Assembly (NCBI RefSeq): GCF_001544575.2
Contig: NZ_FCNY02000030.1
Coordinates: forward strand, 1 to 63,015
Length of the DNA: 63,015 nucleotides
Source of the DNA: Caballeronia cordobensis
GTDB taxonomy: Bacteria; Pseudomonadota; Gammaproteobacteria; Burkholderiales; Burkholderiaceae
Direction: 5' to 3'
Both the position numbers and the translations under genes were made by a program. The notes below the pieces were generated by a model. The model did not search any database and was not told the DNA's origin. It saw only the letters and a list, made by a program, of their open reading frames with translations. Within the stretch, counting starts at the first letter, position 1; each line of letters begins with the position of its first letter. Shown piece after piece: positions 43,462 through 52,586 of the stretch.

Positions 43462-44478
43462 GTGTCTGGTTACAGTCCCAAGTGCGATAACCCGCACTGC
43501 CCCGTGTGTTATCCCAACTGGAAAGCGGAAGAAGAAACAGCAAGACGCAAGGCCGAAGAGGACGTGCAGGATTGCATTCGTTGCTGGCGCAACTTGCAGA
43601 AGTCCGCTGAAGAAATCGCCTCGGACCCCGACCCCATTGCGCGAAACAAGCGCATCAATGCGGCCTACGCTCGACTGTGGTGGGATGACCGCCGGTTCCA
43701 GTGGGCGGGACTGGCCGCGTTCGCCTCGAAGCAGGTTGGATGCGGCCTGCTGAACGCCGCCGAGATGATTCAGAAGTCGAATCGGCAGCGCGACGCGTAC
43801 CAGCGCTGGGATCGAAATGCTTCAGCGATCGAAAAAATATCGCCCTATGGCAGCCCCCGAATGCCGATGCAGGATCAGGCGATGGGCGAAGGCGCGACCA
43901 GGGTGTATCAGATGCTGGCGATGGGCAACACGGCACTGTTTCTCGAAGTCTGGCCGCTGCACAAATTCTACGAAGCCTTCGGCCTGGAGCGGCTGCTGCG
44001 CTGTTATCACCTGCGAAAAACGATCAGTGCCGAGGTGAAGTGGCCGCTGAAATCGATTCCGTTCGGAAATGTTTGGCCTGAAGTGCGTGACGCCTTTTCG
44101 GCAATCGACCGTGGCGATATCAAGAGCGGCATGGAGTTTCTCGCGCGTCACGAGCAACTCAACATATTGCAACCTGCCATCTACCAAGACCCGATGTTCG
44201 TCACGCTGATGCGCGGCAATCAATTTGCATGGGCATTGAACATTCCTACCGGATCGGCCAAAGAGATTCAGTTGACGCTCGCGAACCAATGCACCGTGAC
44301 GGGAGGCAATGCCGCTCAGGTGCTCTTCAGCAAAGACCCGAGGGCTAATCTCGCTGATCCGGTCCAACGCATGAAATTCGTCAGAAATGCGGCGGATCGG
44401 TTCAATGAATTGCTTCACAAGCCGTTGGAGAAATACGACGTGGAGAATTCTCTTTACCTCATCGCTCATCCGAGGTGA
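43462..44478 (+). CDS. Unknown protein with N-terminal cysteine cluster, possibly DUF2515-like
   Basis: A 338-residue protein that I do not firmly recognise. Residues 1-45 hold a C-x4-C-x2-C cluster (C8, C13, C16, with H12) and a CIRC pair (C38, C41), which could bind zinc. The centre has FQWAGLAAFASKQVGCGLLNAAEMI and a repeated hydrophobic/aromatic helical pattern that recalls DUF2515 proteins, with low certainty. There is no signal peptide. The start is a GTG without a strong ribosome binding site. The next gene starts two bases after its stop, so the two form a unit; codon use looks less GC-biased than the polysaccharide genes around it. A toxin-like role with the next gene as partner is possible but unproven. 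Confidence 0.65.
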   Translation: MSGYSPKCDNPHCPVCYPNWKAEEETARRKAEEDVQDCIRCWRNLQKSAEEIASDPDPIARNKRINAAYARLWWDDRRFQWAGLAAFASKQVGCGLLNAAEMIQKSNRQRDAYQRWDRNASAIEKISPYGSPRMPMQDQAMGEGATRVYQMLAMGNTALFLEVWPLHKFYEAFGLERLLRCYHLRKTISAEVKWPLKSIPFGNVWPEVRDAFSAIDRGDIKSGMEFLARHEQLNILQPAIYQDPMFVTLMRGNQFAWALNIPTGSAKEIQLTLANQCTVTGGNAAQVLFSKDPRANLADPVQRMKFVRNAADRFNELLHKPLEKYDVENSLYLIAHPR

Positions 44479-44480
44479 CC

Positions 44481-45098
44481 ATGCGACGACCAATGATCAA
44501 GGCGCTGGGCACTATCGTGTTGCTGAGCGCGACGGGATGGGGTTTGTACGCATGGCTGACGCCACCCGATGAGGTGGTGTTGACGCTTGGGGAACCCTAT
44601 GAACAGGTGCGCGAACGGTCGCGGTCTACGCTGCCGCCCGCGGAAAAGAATACGAATTGGGCGGGGGTGGTGTCCCGTCCCACAAGGTTGCGCCTCGTGG
44701 CGTACGAAAAAGTCCTTGTCACGCCGCCTTCAATGTTTCTGGCGGTGACGTACGACAGCCGCGGGAGGGTGGATGGAGTGCGCCTTTCACCCCAGGTGGA
44801 ACCGCTGCCGTTGGACGAAACATTGAAAATCGTCCGCAACTTGCAGGACCAGTTGCGGCGCGGTTGGACGCCGTTCAGGTCCAGGCAATCGCAACCGATC
44901 CGGGACGACGTTGCGACGCGTGATGCGATCAGAAACTGCGACGATCCGACTTCCCGCTGGAACAGTGGCCCTGAGCTCCAGATCGCAATCGACATTCGAT
45001 GTTTCAAGGCCGACACTCGACCCGACGATGAGCGATACCTGATTACGTTGATTCTGAGTCGACCGTGGGTTGATGACCGGCCCGAGAGCGATCGATGA
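44481..45098 (+). CDS. Unknown membrane-anchored protein, partner of the previous gene
   Basis: A 205-residue protein with an N-terminal signal anchor (about residues 7-26, IKALGTIVLLSATGWGLYAW) and a soluble, probably periplasmic remainder without a recognised domain. GAGG, inside the end of the upstream gene, lies six bases before the ATG at 44481, so translation is probably coupled. The mature part contains two cysteines (in RNCDD and IRCFK) that could form a disulphide. It is convergent with the WecA-like gene 12 bases on. Nothing allows a function call. Confidence 0.6.
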   Translation: MRRPMIKALGTIVLLSATGWGLYAWLTPPDEVVLTLGEPYEQVRERSRSTLPPAEKNTNWAGVVSRPTRLRLVAYEKVLVTPPSMFLAVTYDSRGRVDGVRLSPQVEPLPLDETLKIVRNLQDQLRRGWTPFRSRQSQPIRDDVATRDAIRNCDDPTSRWNSGPELQIAIDIRCFKADTRPDDERYLITLILSRPWVDDRPESDR

Positions 45099-45110
45099 CG
45101 CAAAGACCGA

Positions 45111-46220
45111 TCACTTCTTCACCGTATGCGGCCGGCGAAACACCAGCCAGCGCGGCGACTTGAAGCGCACGATGCTCATGTAGAGCCACACGTACGTCGC
45201 CGCGAACACCACGACGAAGCAGAACAGATGCAGCGTGTGCCGCCAGAAGAGCGTCGCGGGAATCACCGCGATGAGACACAGCAGCCAGAGATACGGTGAC
45301 GTGAGCGAGTTACGCCGCGTGAGTTCGTGCGCGTTCTTCGCGCCCACGGCCCAGCGCATCAGCCGCTTGTAGACGAGCATGTGCAGATGCACGCCGTCCG
45401 GAATGCCCGGCGAGATCCCGCGAATGAACTTCTTCCGATAGATCGAAAAGCACGTCTCGAAGATCGGATACATGAAGAGCAGCACCGGATACCACGCGGA
45501 CACATCGCGGTTGCGCATCACGAGCATGATCGCGAGTTCGGCCAGCATGAAGCCGGCGAAGTACGCGCCGCCATCGCCGAGAAAGATCAGTCCGGCGGGG
45601 AAGTTCCAGATGAAAAAGCCCATGACCGCGCCCATCATGATGAGCGAGCCGGACAGCACGACCGGATCGTGAACCTGGAACGCCACGTAGGCGAGCGAGG
45701 CGAACATCATGAACGTGACCATCGACGCGAGGCCGTTGAAGCCGTCGATGATATTGACCGCGTTCGCGAGCGCCGCAACGGCAAGCACCGTCACCGCGCA
45801 CGAAACGACCGCGTAGGACAGCAGGAAATCGAGCGGCGGCACGCTGATGCGCGTGACCGCGATGTTCAGGAATGCATAGGCGAGGCCCGCGGCCGCCATC
45901 GTGCAAACGAGGCGCGCGAGCGGCGAGACGCGCTTGGTCAGATCTTCGACGAGCCCTGAGAGAAACGCCGGCAAGCCGCACGCCACGATGCCGAGAATGC
46001 CGCCCGACACGGACGGATAGCCCCATCGCAACTGCACGGCCGATGCGGTGAGCCCGCAAATGATGCCCACGCCGCCGATGCGCGGCACCGGGCGCGCGTG
46101 AAACTTCTGCACGCCGGCGAGATCGGTGTCGCCGAGCACGCCTTCCTGCAGGTGTGCGAAGCGCACGATCAACAAGGTCACGAAGAGCGAGACCAGAAAA
46201 GCAAGCGCGAAACTAAGCAT
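45111..46220 (-). CDS. WecA/MraY-family polyprenyl-phosphate sugar-1-phosphate transferase
   Basis: A 369-residue membrane enzyme with about ten hydrophobic segments, distinct from the wbiH-like gene at 22420. Family motifs: FHARPVPRIGGVGII, GLVEDLTKRVSPLARL, NAVNIIDGFNGLASM, AGLIFLGDGGAYFAGF and the HLHMLVYKRLMRW loop in place of the HxHxxxxR motif. It should start a lipid-linked unit by transferring a HexNAc-1-phosphate. It is the last gene of the leftward wzx-GT2-GT4-galE operon, 57 bases after galE and behind a hairpin. With bceB and wbiH it is the third initiating-type enzyme of the window. Confidence 0.85.
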   Translation of the reverse strand: MLSFALAFLVSLFVTLLIVRFAHLQEGVLGDTDLAGVQKFHARPVPRIGGVGIICGLTASAVQLRWGYPSVSGGILGIVACGLPAFLSGLVEDLTKRVSPLARLVCTMAAAGLAYAFLNIAVTRISVPPLDFLLSYAVVSCAVTVLAVAALANAVNIIDGFNGLASMVTFMMFASLAYVAFQVHDPVVLSGSLIMMGAVMGFFIWNFPAGLIFLGDGGAYFAGFMLAELAIMLVMRNRDVSAWYPVLLFMYPIFETCFSIYRKKFIRGISPGIPDGVHLHMLVYKRLMRWAVGAKNAHELTRRNSLTSPYLWLLCLIAVIPATLFWRHTLHLFCFVVVFAATYVWLYMSIVRFKSPRWLVFRRPHTVKK

Positions 46221-46244
46221 GAAATTGAACCGATGGAAGAAAGC

Positions 46245-46268
46245 GGCGCCGCATCGAACCGCGGCGCC
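46245..46268 (-). terminator. Hairpin between galE and the WecA-like gene
   Basis: An 8-bp perfect stem (GGCGCCGC / GCGGCGCC on the minus strand) with an 8-base loop, followed on the minus strand by GCTTTCTTCC. It lies only 25 bases before the next start, so it is a weak terminator or attenuator that could lower expression of the last gene. Confidence 0.45.
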
Positions 46269-46277
46269 GTGATGCCT

Positions 46278-47315
46278 TTACGCGAAGCCTTGCGGATTCT
46301 GCGACTGCCAGCGCCAGTGATCCGCGCACATGCGTTCGATGCCGTGCTCCGCGCGCCAGCCGATAAGTTCCGCGGCGGCGGCCGGGTCGGCGTAGCAGGC
46401 GGCGACATCGCCCGGGCGGCGCGGCACGAGCTCATACGGCACGCGCTTGCCCGATGCGCCCTCGAACGCCTTCACGACATCCAGCACGCTGTAGCCTTGC
46501 CCCGTGCCCAGATTCACGACGAAACTGCGATCGAGCGACTTCAGCGCATCGATGGCGGCGATATGCCCGCGCGCCAGATCCACGACGTGAATGTAATCCC
46601 GCACGCCGGTGCCGTCGTGCGTTTCGTAATCGCTGCCGAACACGCGCAGGCGCTCCAGCTTGCCGACGGCCACCTGCGCGACATACGGCATCAGGTTGTT
46701 CGGAATGCCCGCCGGATCTTCGCCGATCAGGCCGCTTTCATGCGCGCCGACGGGATTGAAATAGCGCAGCGTCGCGATGCGCCATGACGGATCGGAGACT
46801 TCGAGATCGCGCAGGATCTGCTCGGCGATCAGCTTGCTCTGTCCGTACGGGTTGGTCGCGGAGAGCGGGAACGATTCGTCGATCGGCACGCTCTGCGGCA
46901 CGCCGTACACGGTCGCGGACGAACTGAACACGAAGTTGCGCACATTGCGCTCTTTCATGACCTTGAGCACGGCGAGCAGGCTGCCGATGTTGTTGCTGTA
47001 GTAGTCGATCGGCTTCGCGACCGATTCGCCCACGGCCTTGAGCGCGGCGAAGTGAATCGCGCCGGTGATCGCGTGCGCGTCGAAGATGCGGTTGAGCGCG
47101 GCTTCGTCGCGGGCGTCGGCCTCGTACATCGCAACGCGTTTGCCCGTGATGCGCTCGACGCGCCTGACCGATTCCGCGCGGCTGTTGACGAGATTGTCGA
47201 CGACGACGACCTCGTAGCCCGCATCGAGCAGTTCGACGCATGTATGCGATCCGATGAAGCCCGCCCCGCCCGTGACGAGAATCGTGCCTTTCATCGACTG
47301 GTTGCCATTCATCAT
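46278..47315 (-). CDS. galE: UDP-glucose 4-epimerase
   Basis: A 345-residue epimerase interconverting UDP-glucose and UDP-galactose (and possibly the N-acetyl forms). The NAD loop is ILVTGGAGFIGSHTCVELL, the catalytic pair is in ATNPYGQSKLIAEQ (YxxxK) after FSSSATVYG, and PVGAHESGLIGEDPAGIPNNLMPY and RDYIHVVDLARGH are classic GalE segments. GGAG lies five bases before the ATG at 47315. It supplies UDP-Gal or UDP-GalNAc for the units built by the neighbouring glycosyltransferases, 21 bases downstream of the GT4 gene. Confidence 0.95.
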   Translation of the reverse strand: MMNGNQSMKGTILVTGGAGFIGSHTCVELLDAGYEVVVVDNLVNSRAESVRRVERITGKRVAMYEADARDEAALNRIFDAHAITGAIHFAALKAVGESVAKPIDYYSNNIGSLLAVLKVMKERNVRNFVFSSSATVYGVPQSVPIDESFPLSATNPYGQSKLIAEQILRDLEVSDPSWRIATLRYFNPVGAHESGLIGEDPAGIPNNLMPYVAQVAVGKLERLRVFGSDYETHDGTGVRDYIHVVDLARGHIAAIDALKSLDRSFVVNLGTGQGYSVLDVVKAFEGASGKRVPYELVPRRPGDVAACYADPAAAAELIGWRAEHGIERMCADHWRWQSQNPQGFA

Positions 47316-47336
47316 GTGTTCTCCAGATTGCTGAGA

Positions 47337-48476
47337 TCAGAGTGATATGCCGGTGATGGCATGTATTGTGCCCTTGTAGCGTTCGACGACATTTTTTTCG
47401 TCGAATTCGCGCGCGACCTTTTCGCGGCCGCGCTCGGCCATCGCTTCGCGTTCGGCGGCGGGCAGCGTCAGCATGCGTTCGAGAGCCTCCGCCAGGCTGT
47501 CGGCGCTCTTCACCTCGCAGAGCAGGCCATTCACGCCATGCTCGACGACTTCGCGGCAGCCGGGCACGTCGGTGGCGACGATCGGGCGGCCCATCGCCGA
47601 GGCTTCCATCAGCGTGCGCGGCACGCCTTCGCGATACGAAGGCAGCACGACGCAATCCGCTGCGGCCACGAGCGGACGCACGTCGTTCGCTTCGCCGAGA
47701 TATTCGACGATATTCTCGGCTTCCCACTTCTGCACGTCCGTGCGGCTGATCGCGCTTGGATTATCGACGCCGACCGGCCCGAGCAACTGAAAACGCGCGT
47801 GCGGAAATTTCGCGCGGATACGGCGCGCGGCTTCGACATATTCCGCCACGCCCTTGTCCCACAGAAGACGCCCGATCAGGATGAACACGAAATCCTCACG
47901 CGCGGGGAGCGCCACGCGCGCGAACTCGTCGAGATCGACGCCTTCGCCATGCAGGCGCCGCGCGCGATCCGGATGCGCGAGCAGGTTCTCGTGCTTGAAC
48001 GCGTGATGATCGTCCTTGTTGAGAAACCACACTTCGCGCGGAAAGCGGAACGCGAAACGGTACAGCAGTTTCGCCACCTGCGCCGTGCGGCTCTTCTGGA
48101 TGAAGACATAGCCGAGGCCGGTCGTCACCGCGATCGAGGGCACGCGCGCGAGCATTGCGGCAAGCGAGCCGTAGATGTTCGGCTTGATCGTGTAGTGAAA
48201 CACGATATGCGGGCGCGTCGCGCGGTATTCGCGATAGAGCGCGGCGAGCGTTTTCAGATCCTGGCGCGGGTCCGTGCCCTTCGAGGCCACCGGCAACTCG
48301 ACGCAGCGGCAGCCCATTTCGGTAAGCGGCTCGAACGTGCGGTCGCGCGGCGCGATGATGGTCACCTGCGCGCCGCGCGCGGTGAGCATGCGCAGCACGC
48401 CGCGCCGGTACGTGTAGATCGCCCACGCCGTGTTGCAGACGAGGGCGATGCGAAGACTCGATTGTTCTTTCGTCAT
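47337..48476 (-). CDS. GT4 family glycosyltransferase
   Basis: A 379-residue GT4 enzyme of the group acting on lipid-linked HexNAc (PglA/WbpY-like). N-terminal domain: RIALVCNTAWAIYTYRRGVL, KGTDPRQDLKTLAALYREYR, FHYTIKPNIYGSLAAM. C-terminal donor domain: ILIGRLLWDKGVAEYVEAA (basic pair R/K), the E-x7-E motif in YREGVPRTLMEASAMG, and TDVPGCREVVEHGVNG. Such enzymes often add the second sugar after the WecA-type primer, which fits its operon. It is 21 bases before galE and 58 after the GT2 gene. Confidence 0.9.
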   Translation of the reverse strand: MTKEQSSLRIALVCNTAWAIYTYRRGVLRMLTARGAQVTIIAPRDRTFEPLTEMGCRCVELPVASKGTDPRQDLKTLAALYREYRATRPHIVFHYTIKPNIYGSLAAMLARVPSIAVTTGLGYVFIQKSRTAQVAKLLYRFAFRFPREVWFLNKDDHHAFKHENLLAHPDRARRLHGEGVDLDEFARVALPAREDFVFILIGRLLWDKGVAEYVEAARRIRAKFPHARFQLLGPVGVDNPSAISRTDVQKWEAENIVEYLGEANDVRPLVAAADCVVLPSYREGVPRTLMEASAMGRPIVATDVPGCREVVEHGVNGLLCEVKSADSLAEALERMLTLPAAEREAMAERGREKVAREFDEKNVVERYKGTIHAITGISL

Positions 48477-48534
48477 CCGGAAATCATGGTTCGCCCGCGC
48501 GCGATCTCGCGAGAGGCTAAACGGAAAAGTATCG

Positions 48535-49341
48535 TCATGCCGGCGACGCGGGCTTGAGCAGCCGCGCCTTCAGGCCACGCAGCGCGCGATACGGCAGCAG
48601 CAGATGCGCGACGCTCTTCGCGACGCCCGCCCAGTCGAGCGGATTCGTCACGCGCAGGTAACGCAATTGCAGGCGCAGCGTCGACATCACCTGCGCGCGC
48701 CGCTTCGTCGCGCTGATGCCGCTTTCGTTCAGCTCGTAGAAAAGGCCGAACTCGGGCAGATTCGCGCCGTCGTGACGCTGCATCAGGCGCAACACGAGAT
48801 CGAGATCCTCGGCGGCGCGATAATGCGCGCGATAGTTGCCCGCTTCGATCACGGCATCGACACGCAGCATGAGCGACGGATGCGCGAAGCACGAGCGCGC
48901 GAGCATCGCGCGGCGGATCGCGGCGGGTTCGGTGGGCGGCGTGAGGTCGAAAAGCGGCGCGCCTTCGGTCGATACGACGTGCGTCCACATGCCCAGCACC
49001 GCGACGCGCGGATGCGCTTCCAGATAGGCGCGCTGCTTGGCGAGCCGGCCGGGCGTCGCGAGGTCGCCCGCGTCGATGCGCGCCGCGTAGCGCAGGCCGC
49101 GCGCAGCCAGCGCGCTCATGCCCGCTTCGAGCGCGCGCTCGATGCCGCCGTTCGCAGGCATCCGCAGAATCTCGATGTCCATGCCGTCGATGGCGGGCGC
49201 GGCGATCGGCGGCGTGCTGCCGTCATCGACGATCAGCACGCGGATTGTCGATGCTTCGCTGAACGACGCGAGCGTGCGCTCGACATCGGCCTGGCCGTTG
49301 AAGGCTGGAATGAGAACGGCGACGTCGGAGAGAGCGTTCAT
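48535..49341 (-). CDS. GT2 family glycosyltransferase
   Basis: A 268-residue GT2 enzyme. Visible motifs are VAVLIPAFNGQADVERTL, VLIVDDGST, ANGGIERALEAGMSAL, RIDAGDLATPGRLAKQ (DAGD in the DxD position) and the later AEDLDLVLRL acidic motif. The ATG at 49341 overlaps the wzx stop by four bases (ATGA), so the two are translationally coupled, and this start gives the normal N-terminus. It probably adds a sugar to the unit that Wzx flips; the sugar is not predictable. Confidence 0.88.
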   Translation of the reverse strand: MNALSDVAVLIPAFNGQADVERTLASFSEASTIRVLIVDDGSTPPIAAPAIDGMDIEILRMPANGGIERALEAGMSALAARGLRYAARIDAGDLATPGRLAKQRAYLEAHPRVAVLGMWTHVVSTEGAPLFDLTPPTEPAAIRRAMLARSCFAHPSLMLRVDAVIEAGNYRAHYRAAEDLDLVLRLMQRHDGANLPEFGLFYELNESGISATKRRAQVMSTLRLQLRYLRVTNPLDWAGVAKSVAHLLLPYRALRGLKARLLKPASPA

Positions 49342-50609
49342 GCGCGCAGCCGGAAACGAATGTAGTAAAAGTTCACCGACGCCGCCGCGACATAACCCGC
49401 CGCGAGGCCGATCAGCGCGCCGTAGCCTTCGATGCGCGCAATCGCGAACCAGTTCACGACGAAGGCCACCGCGAGCGCGAACAGCCATTTCGCGAGCAGC
49501 ACATATTTCGCCTGATATTTCAGCACGACGAGATTGCCGATCGCCTCGATGCCCGCCGGCACGGAAAGCCAGACGGCCCAGCGGAAGATATCCGCCGCGC
49601 CCGCGTAGTTCGGGCCGAACACGCGCGCGATGATGAAGCCCGCGAGCGCATCGAGAACGGCCGCGCCCGCGATCATCAGCGCGGCGGTCATCGCGAAAAG
49701 GCGCACGAGATTGCGCCTGAGCCGCGCGGTGTCCTGCACGCGATAGACGAACGCGGGCGCGATGGTCTGCGAGAGCATCAGCGCGAGCGCGATCCAGTTT
49801 TCATTCAACTGCTGCGCGGCGGAATACAGCCCGAGCTCCGCGAACGACACGCGATGCGCGAGCATCAGCCGGTCGAGCTTCAGGAACAGATACATGCAGA
49901 TGAGTCCGAGCCAGAACACGGTGCCCGCGCTCGCGAAATGCCTGAAGAGCGCGCGATCGAAACGCCAGCCGAGCTTGCCGCCATGCCGCCGCATGTAATA
50001 GACGACGAGCGCGCCGCCGATCGCCGCCGCTTCGAGCGCCCAGAGCCAGCCGAAGCGTTGCGGCGCGGCCGCGAGGCGCACGAGCGCGAAAACGAGCGCC
50101 GCCTTGACGATGGCGGCCGCCATGCTCGCGATGAGCTGCGGCTTGCTGTACGTGAGACTTTGCAGCCACGAATTGACGACGCCGATGAACGGCTCGCGAA
50201 AGAGCATCGTGACGGCGAGGCCCGCGAGCATCAGGCCGACCATCGGATCGGTGCCGCCGGCCGCGATCCAGAGCCACGTCAGCGCGAGCGCGACGACGGA
50301 GACGCCCATGCGCAATACGAACGCGCTGCCGAGCACCGCGCCGGTTTCGGCGCCCGCGCGGTTGACGATCGTCGGCACGAGAATCTCCGCGCCGCACACC
50401 CAGGTGATCGGCGCGATCACGAGCAGCAGCGTGTTCGCGTATTGCCACTTGCCGAACGTATCGGGGCCGAGATAACGCGCGAGCAACCCCGAAATGGCGA
50501 TCGCAACCGCGATCTGCGTGAGCCGCTCCAGCCCGAGCCACACGATATTGGCGAGCGCGCGGGCGACGTCCGGATTGCCGGAGCGCGTCAGCACCTTCAT
50601 GCGGCGCAT
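49338..50609 (-). CDS. wzx: Polysaccharide unit flippase
   Basis: A 423-residue protein with about twelve membrane segments, of the MOP/Wzx type, which moves lipid-linked repeat units across the inner membrane for Wzy. Opening WLGLERLTQIAVAIAISGLLARYLGPDTFGKWQYAN is the classical N-terminus of this family (shown in part), with the conserved ARYLGPDTFG stretch. The ATG at 50609 is used; ATG 50600 is three codons later. It is the first gene of the leftward operon that ends with the WecA-like transferase. The gene-free region before it also serves manB. Confidence 0.9.
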   Translation of the reverse strand: MRRMKVLTRSGNPDVARALANIVWLGLERLTQIAVAIAISGLLARYLGPDTFGKWQYANTLLLVIAPITWVCGAEILVPTIVNRAGAETGAVLGSAFVLRMGVSVVALALTWLWIAAGGTDPMVGLMLAGLAVTMLFREPFIGVVNSWLQSLTYSKPQLIASMAAAIVKAALVFALVRLAAAPQRFGWLWALEAAAIGGALVVYYMRRHGGKLGWRFDRALFRHFASAGTVFWLGLICMYLFLKLDRLMLAHRVSFAELGLYSAAQQLNENWIALALMLSQTIAPAFVYRVQDTARLRRNLVRLFAMTAALMIAGAAVLDALAGFIIARVFGPNYAGAADIFRWAVWLSVPAGIEAIGNLVVLKYQAKYVLLAKWLFALAVAFVVNWFAIARIEGYGALIGLAAGYVAAASVNFYYIRFRLRA

Positions 50610-51048
50610 GCCTGTGTGCGGCCGGGCACGGCGCGTGCTAGCCGAGCCTGATCATCGGTGAAGTTTTGTGTGTTTGCGCGCGGACGCGCCTCATTCGAAG
50701 GCATCGAGGCGAAAGAGCGTTTGAGCATTGGATTAGAATGAACGCGCAGGCTTGAACCGGGTTTCGAGCCCGGCGCGCGCGACCGCGAGAGCGCCGAAAG
50801 ACAGCGATTATAAGTGCGAACCGATGCCCGCCCGCCGCCGCGGTTGCGCCTCCATTTGCTTCGAATTGTTTCTTTCGTATTGCTTTGACACACGCATAGG
50901 CAAAATTCGATACGTCCGACATGTCATCTGGCAGCCGTTGGCGCGCTTTGCCCGTAGCCGCATCGGCGCGCCAACAGTCACGACCTGCATGCCCTCATGG
51001 CTGCATCGCCGGAAAACATCAAATTAATACAGAAGAGGTAGCCATCTC
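50610..51048. promoter_or_regulatory. Divergent promoter region of the wzx operon and manB
   Basis: 439 bases without a gene. On the plus strand a perfect TTGACA (50885-50890) is followed after 18 bases by the weak GATACG (50909-50914), a candidate manB promoter. On the minus strand a perfect TATAAT (50812-50807) is a candidate -10 box for wzx, but no good -35 box lies at the right distance. These are visual matches. Confidence 0.4.
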
Positions 51049-52449
51049 ATGAGCCAAATCAGCCAATCCATCTTCAAGGCCTACGATATTCGCGGCATCG
51101 TCGGCAAGACGGTCGATCGCGACGTCGCGAAAAGCATCGGCCAGGCGTTCGGCAGCGAAATCAGAAGCCAAGGCGGCGATTCGGTCGTGGTCGCGCGCGA
51201 CGGCCGTCTCTCCGGCCCCGAACTCGTCGGCGCGCTCGCGGACGGCTTGCGCTCGGCGGGCGTCGATGTCGTCGATGTCGGCATGGTGCCGACGCCCGTC
51301 GGCTACTTCGCGGCGAGCGTGCCGCTGCCCTTGCCGTCGGGCGAGCGGCGCGTGGATTCGTGCATCGTCGTGACGGGCAGCCACAATCCGCCCGACTACA
51401 ACGGTTTCAAGATGGTGCTGCGCGGCGCCGCGATCTATGGCGAGCAGATTCAGGGCTTGTACAAGCGCATTGTCGATAACGATCTCGCGCAGGGCGAGGG
51501 CAGCTATACCGAGTTCGACGTGTCGCAGATGTATCTCGACCGCATCGTGTCGGACGTGAAGCCGGTCCGCGCGATGAAGATCGTCGTCGATACGGGCAAC
51601 GGCGTCGCGGGCGGACTCGCGCCGAAGCTGTTCAAGGCGCTCGGCTGCGAGATCGTCGAACTGTTCACGGAGATCGACGGCAATTTCCCGAATCATCACC
51701 CGGACCCGGCGCATCCCGAAAACCTGCAGGACGTGATCCGCGCGCTGAAGGAAACCGACGCCGAAATCGGCTTCGCGTTCGATGGCGACGGCGATCGTCT
51801 GGGCGTGGTCACGAAGGACGGCGAGGTCATCTATCCGGATCGTCAGTTGATGCTGTTCGCGCAGGAAGTGCTGTCGCGCAACAAGGGCGGCCAGATCATT
51901 TATGACGTGAAGTGCACGCGCAATCTGGCGAAGTGGGTGCGCGAGCAGGGCGGCGAGCCGCTGATGTGGAAGACGGGCCACTCGCTCGTGAAGGCGAAGC
52001 TGCGCGAAACCGGCGCGCCGCTCGCGGGCGAAATGAGCGGTCACGTGTTCTTCAAGGACCGCTGGTACGGTTTCGACGACGGTCTCTACACCGGCGCGCG
52101 CATGCTCGAAATCCTCTCGCGCGTGGCGGACCCGAGCAAGCTGCTCAACGATCTGCCGAATTCGCTTTCCACGCCTGAATTGCAGTTGAAGCTCGAAGAG
52201 GGCGAGAACTTCGCGCTGATCTCGAAGCTGCAACAGAACGCGAAGTTCACCGGCGCGGACGACGTGCTGACCATCGACGGTTTGCGCGTGGAGTATCCGG
52301 ATGGCTTCGGGCTCGCGCGTTCGTCGAACACGACGCCGGTCGTCGTGATGCGCTTCGAAGCGGACAGCGACGCCGCGTTGAAGCGCATTCAGGAGGATTT
52401 CCGCCGGGTGATTCTGGCGGAGAAGCCGGACGCGAAACTGCCGTTCTGA
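51049..52449 (+). CDS. manB: Phosphomannomutase / phosphoglucomutase
   Basis: A 466-residue alpha-D-phosphohexomutase of the AlgC/ManB type that interconverts mannose-6-P and mannose-1-P (and glucose phosphates), feeding ManC and UDP-glucose synthesis. The N-terminus IFKAYDIRGIVGKTVD, the phosphoserine loop VVTGSHNPPDYNG (S111), the Mg-binding FDGDGDRLGVV (D245, D247, D249) and the sugar-specificity loop GEMSGHVFF are all present. AGAGG lies ten bases before the ATG. A strong terminator follows, so it is a single-gene unit. Confidence 0.95.
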   Translation: MSQISQSIFKAYDIRGIVGKTVDRDVAKSIGQAFGSEIRSQGGDSVVVARDGRLSGPELVGALADGLRSAGVDVVDVGMVPTPVGYFAASVPLPLPSGERRVDSCIVVTGSHNPPDYNGFKMVLRGAAIYGEQIQGLYKRIVDNDLAQGEGSYTEFDVSQMYLDRIVSDVKPVRAMKIVVDTGNGVAGGLAPKLFKALGCEIVELFTEIDGNFPNHHPDPAHPENLQDVIRALKETDAEIGFAFDGDGDRLGVVTKDGEVIYPDRQLMLFAQEVLSRNKGGQIIYDVKCTRNLAKWVREQGGEPLMWKTGHSLVKAKLRETGAPLAGEMSGHVFFKDRWYGFDDGLYTGARMLEILSRVADPSKLLNDLPNSLSTPELQLKLEEGENFALISKLQQNAKFTGADDVLTIDGLRVEYPDGFGLARSSNTTPVVVMRFEADSDAALKRIQEDFRRVILAEKPDAKLPF

Positions 52450-52472
52450 GCGCTTTCGGTTGAGGATAAGGA

Positions 52473-52511
52473 AGCGGCGCGGTCGATAACCGTGCCGCTT
52501 TTTGCTTTTTT
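52473..52511 (+). terminator. Rho-independent terminator after manB
   Basis: An 11-bp stem with one imperfect pair (AGCGGCGCGGT / ACCGTGCCGCT), a 5-base loop and a T-rich tail (TTTTTGCTTTTTT), 23 bases after the manB stop. It separates manB from the LPS core genes. Confidence 0.85.
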
Positions 52512-52586
52512 GTTGCACGCGCCGCGCTAAAATCCCCGTTTTCCCGCTCACACCGCCGCGCGCCCCCCGCGCCTTTCCATTCCAGC

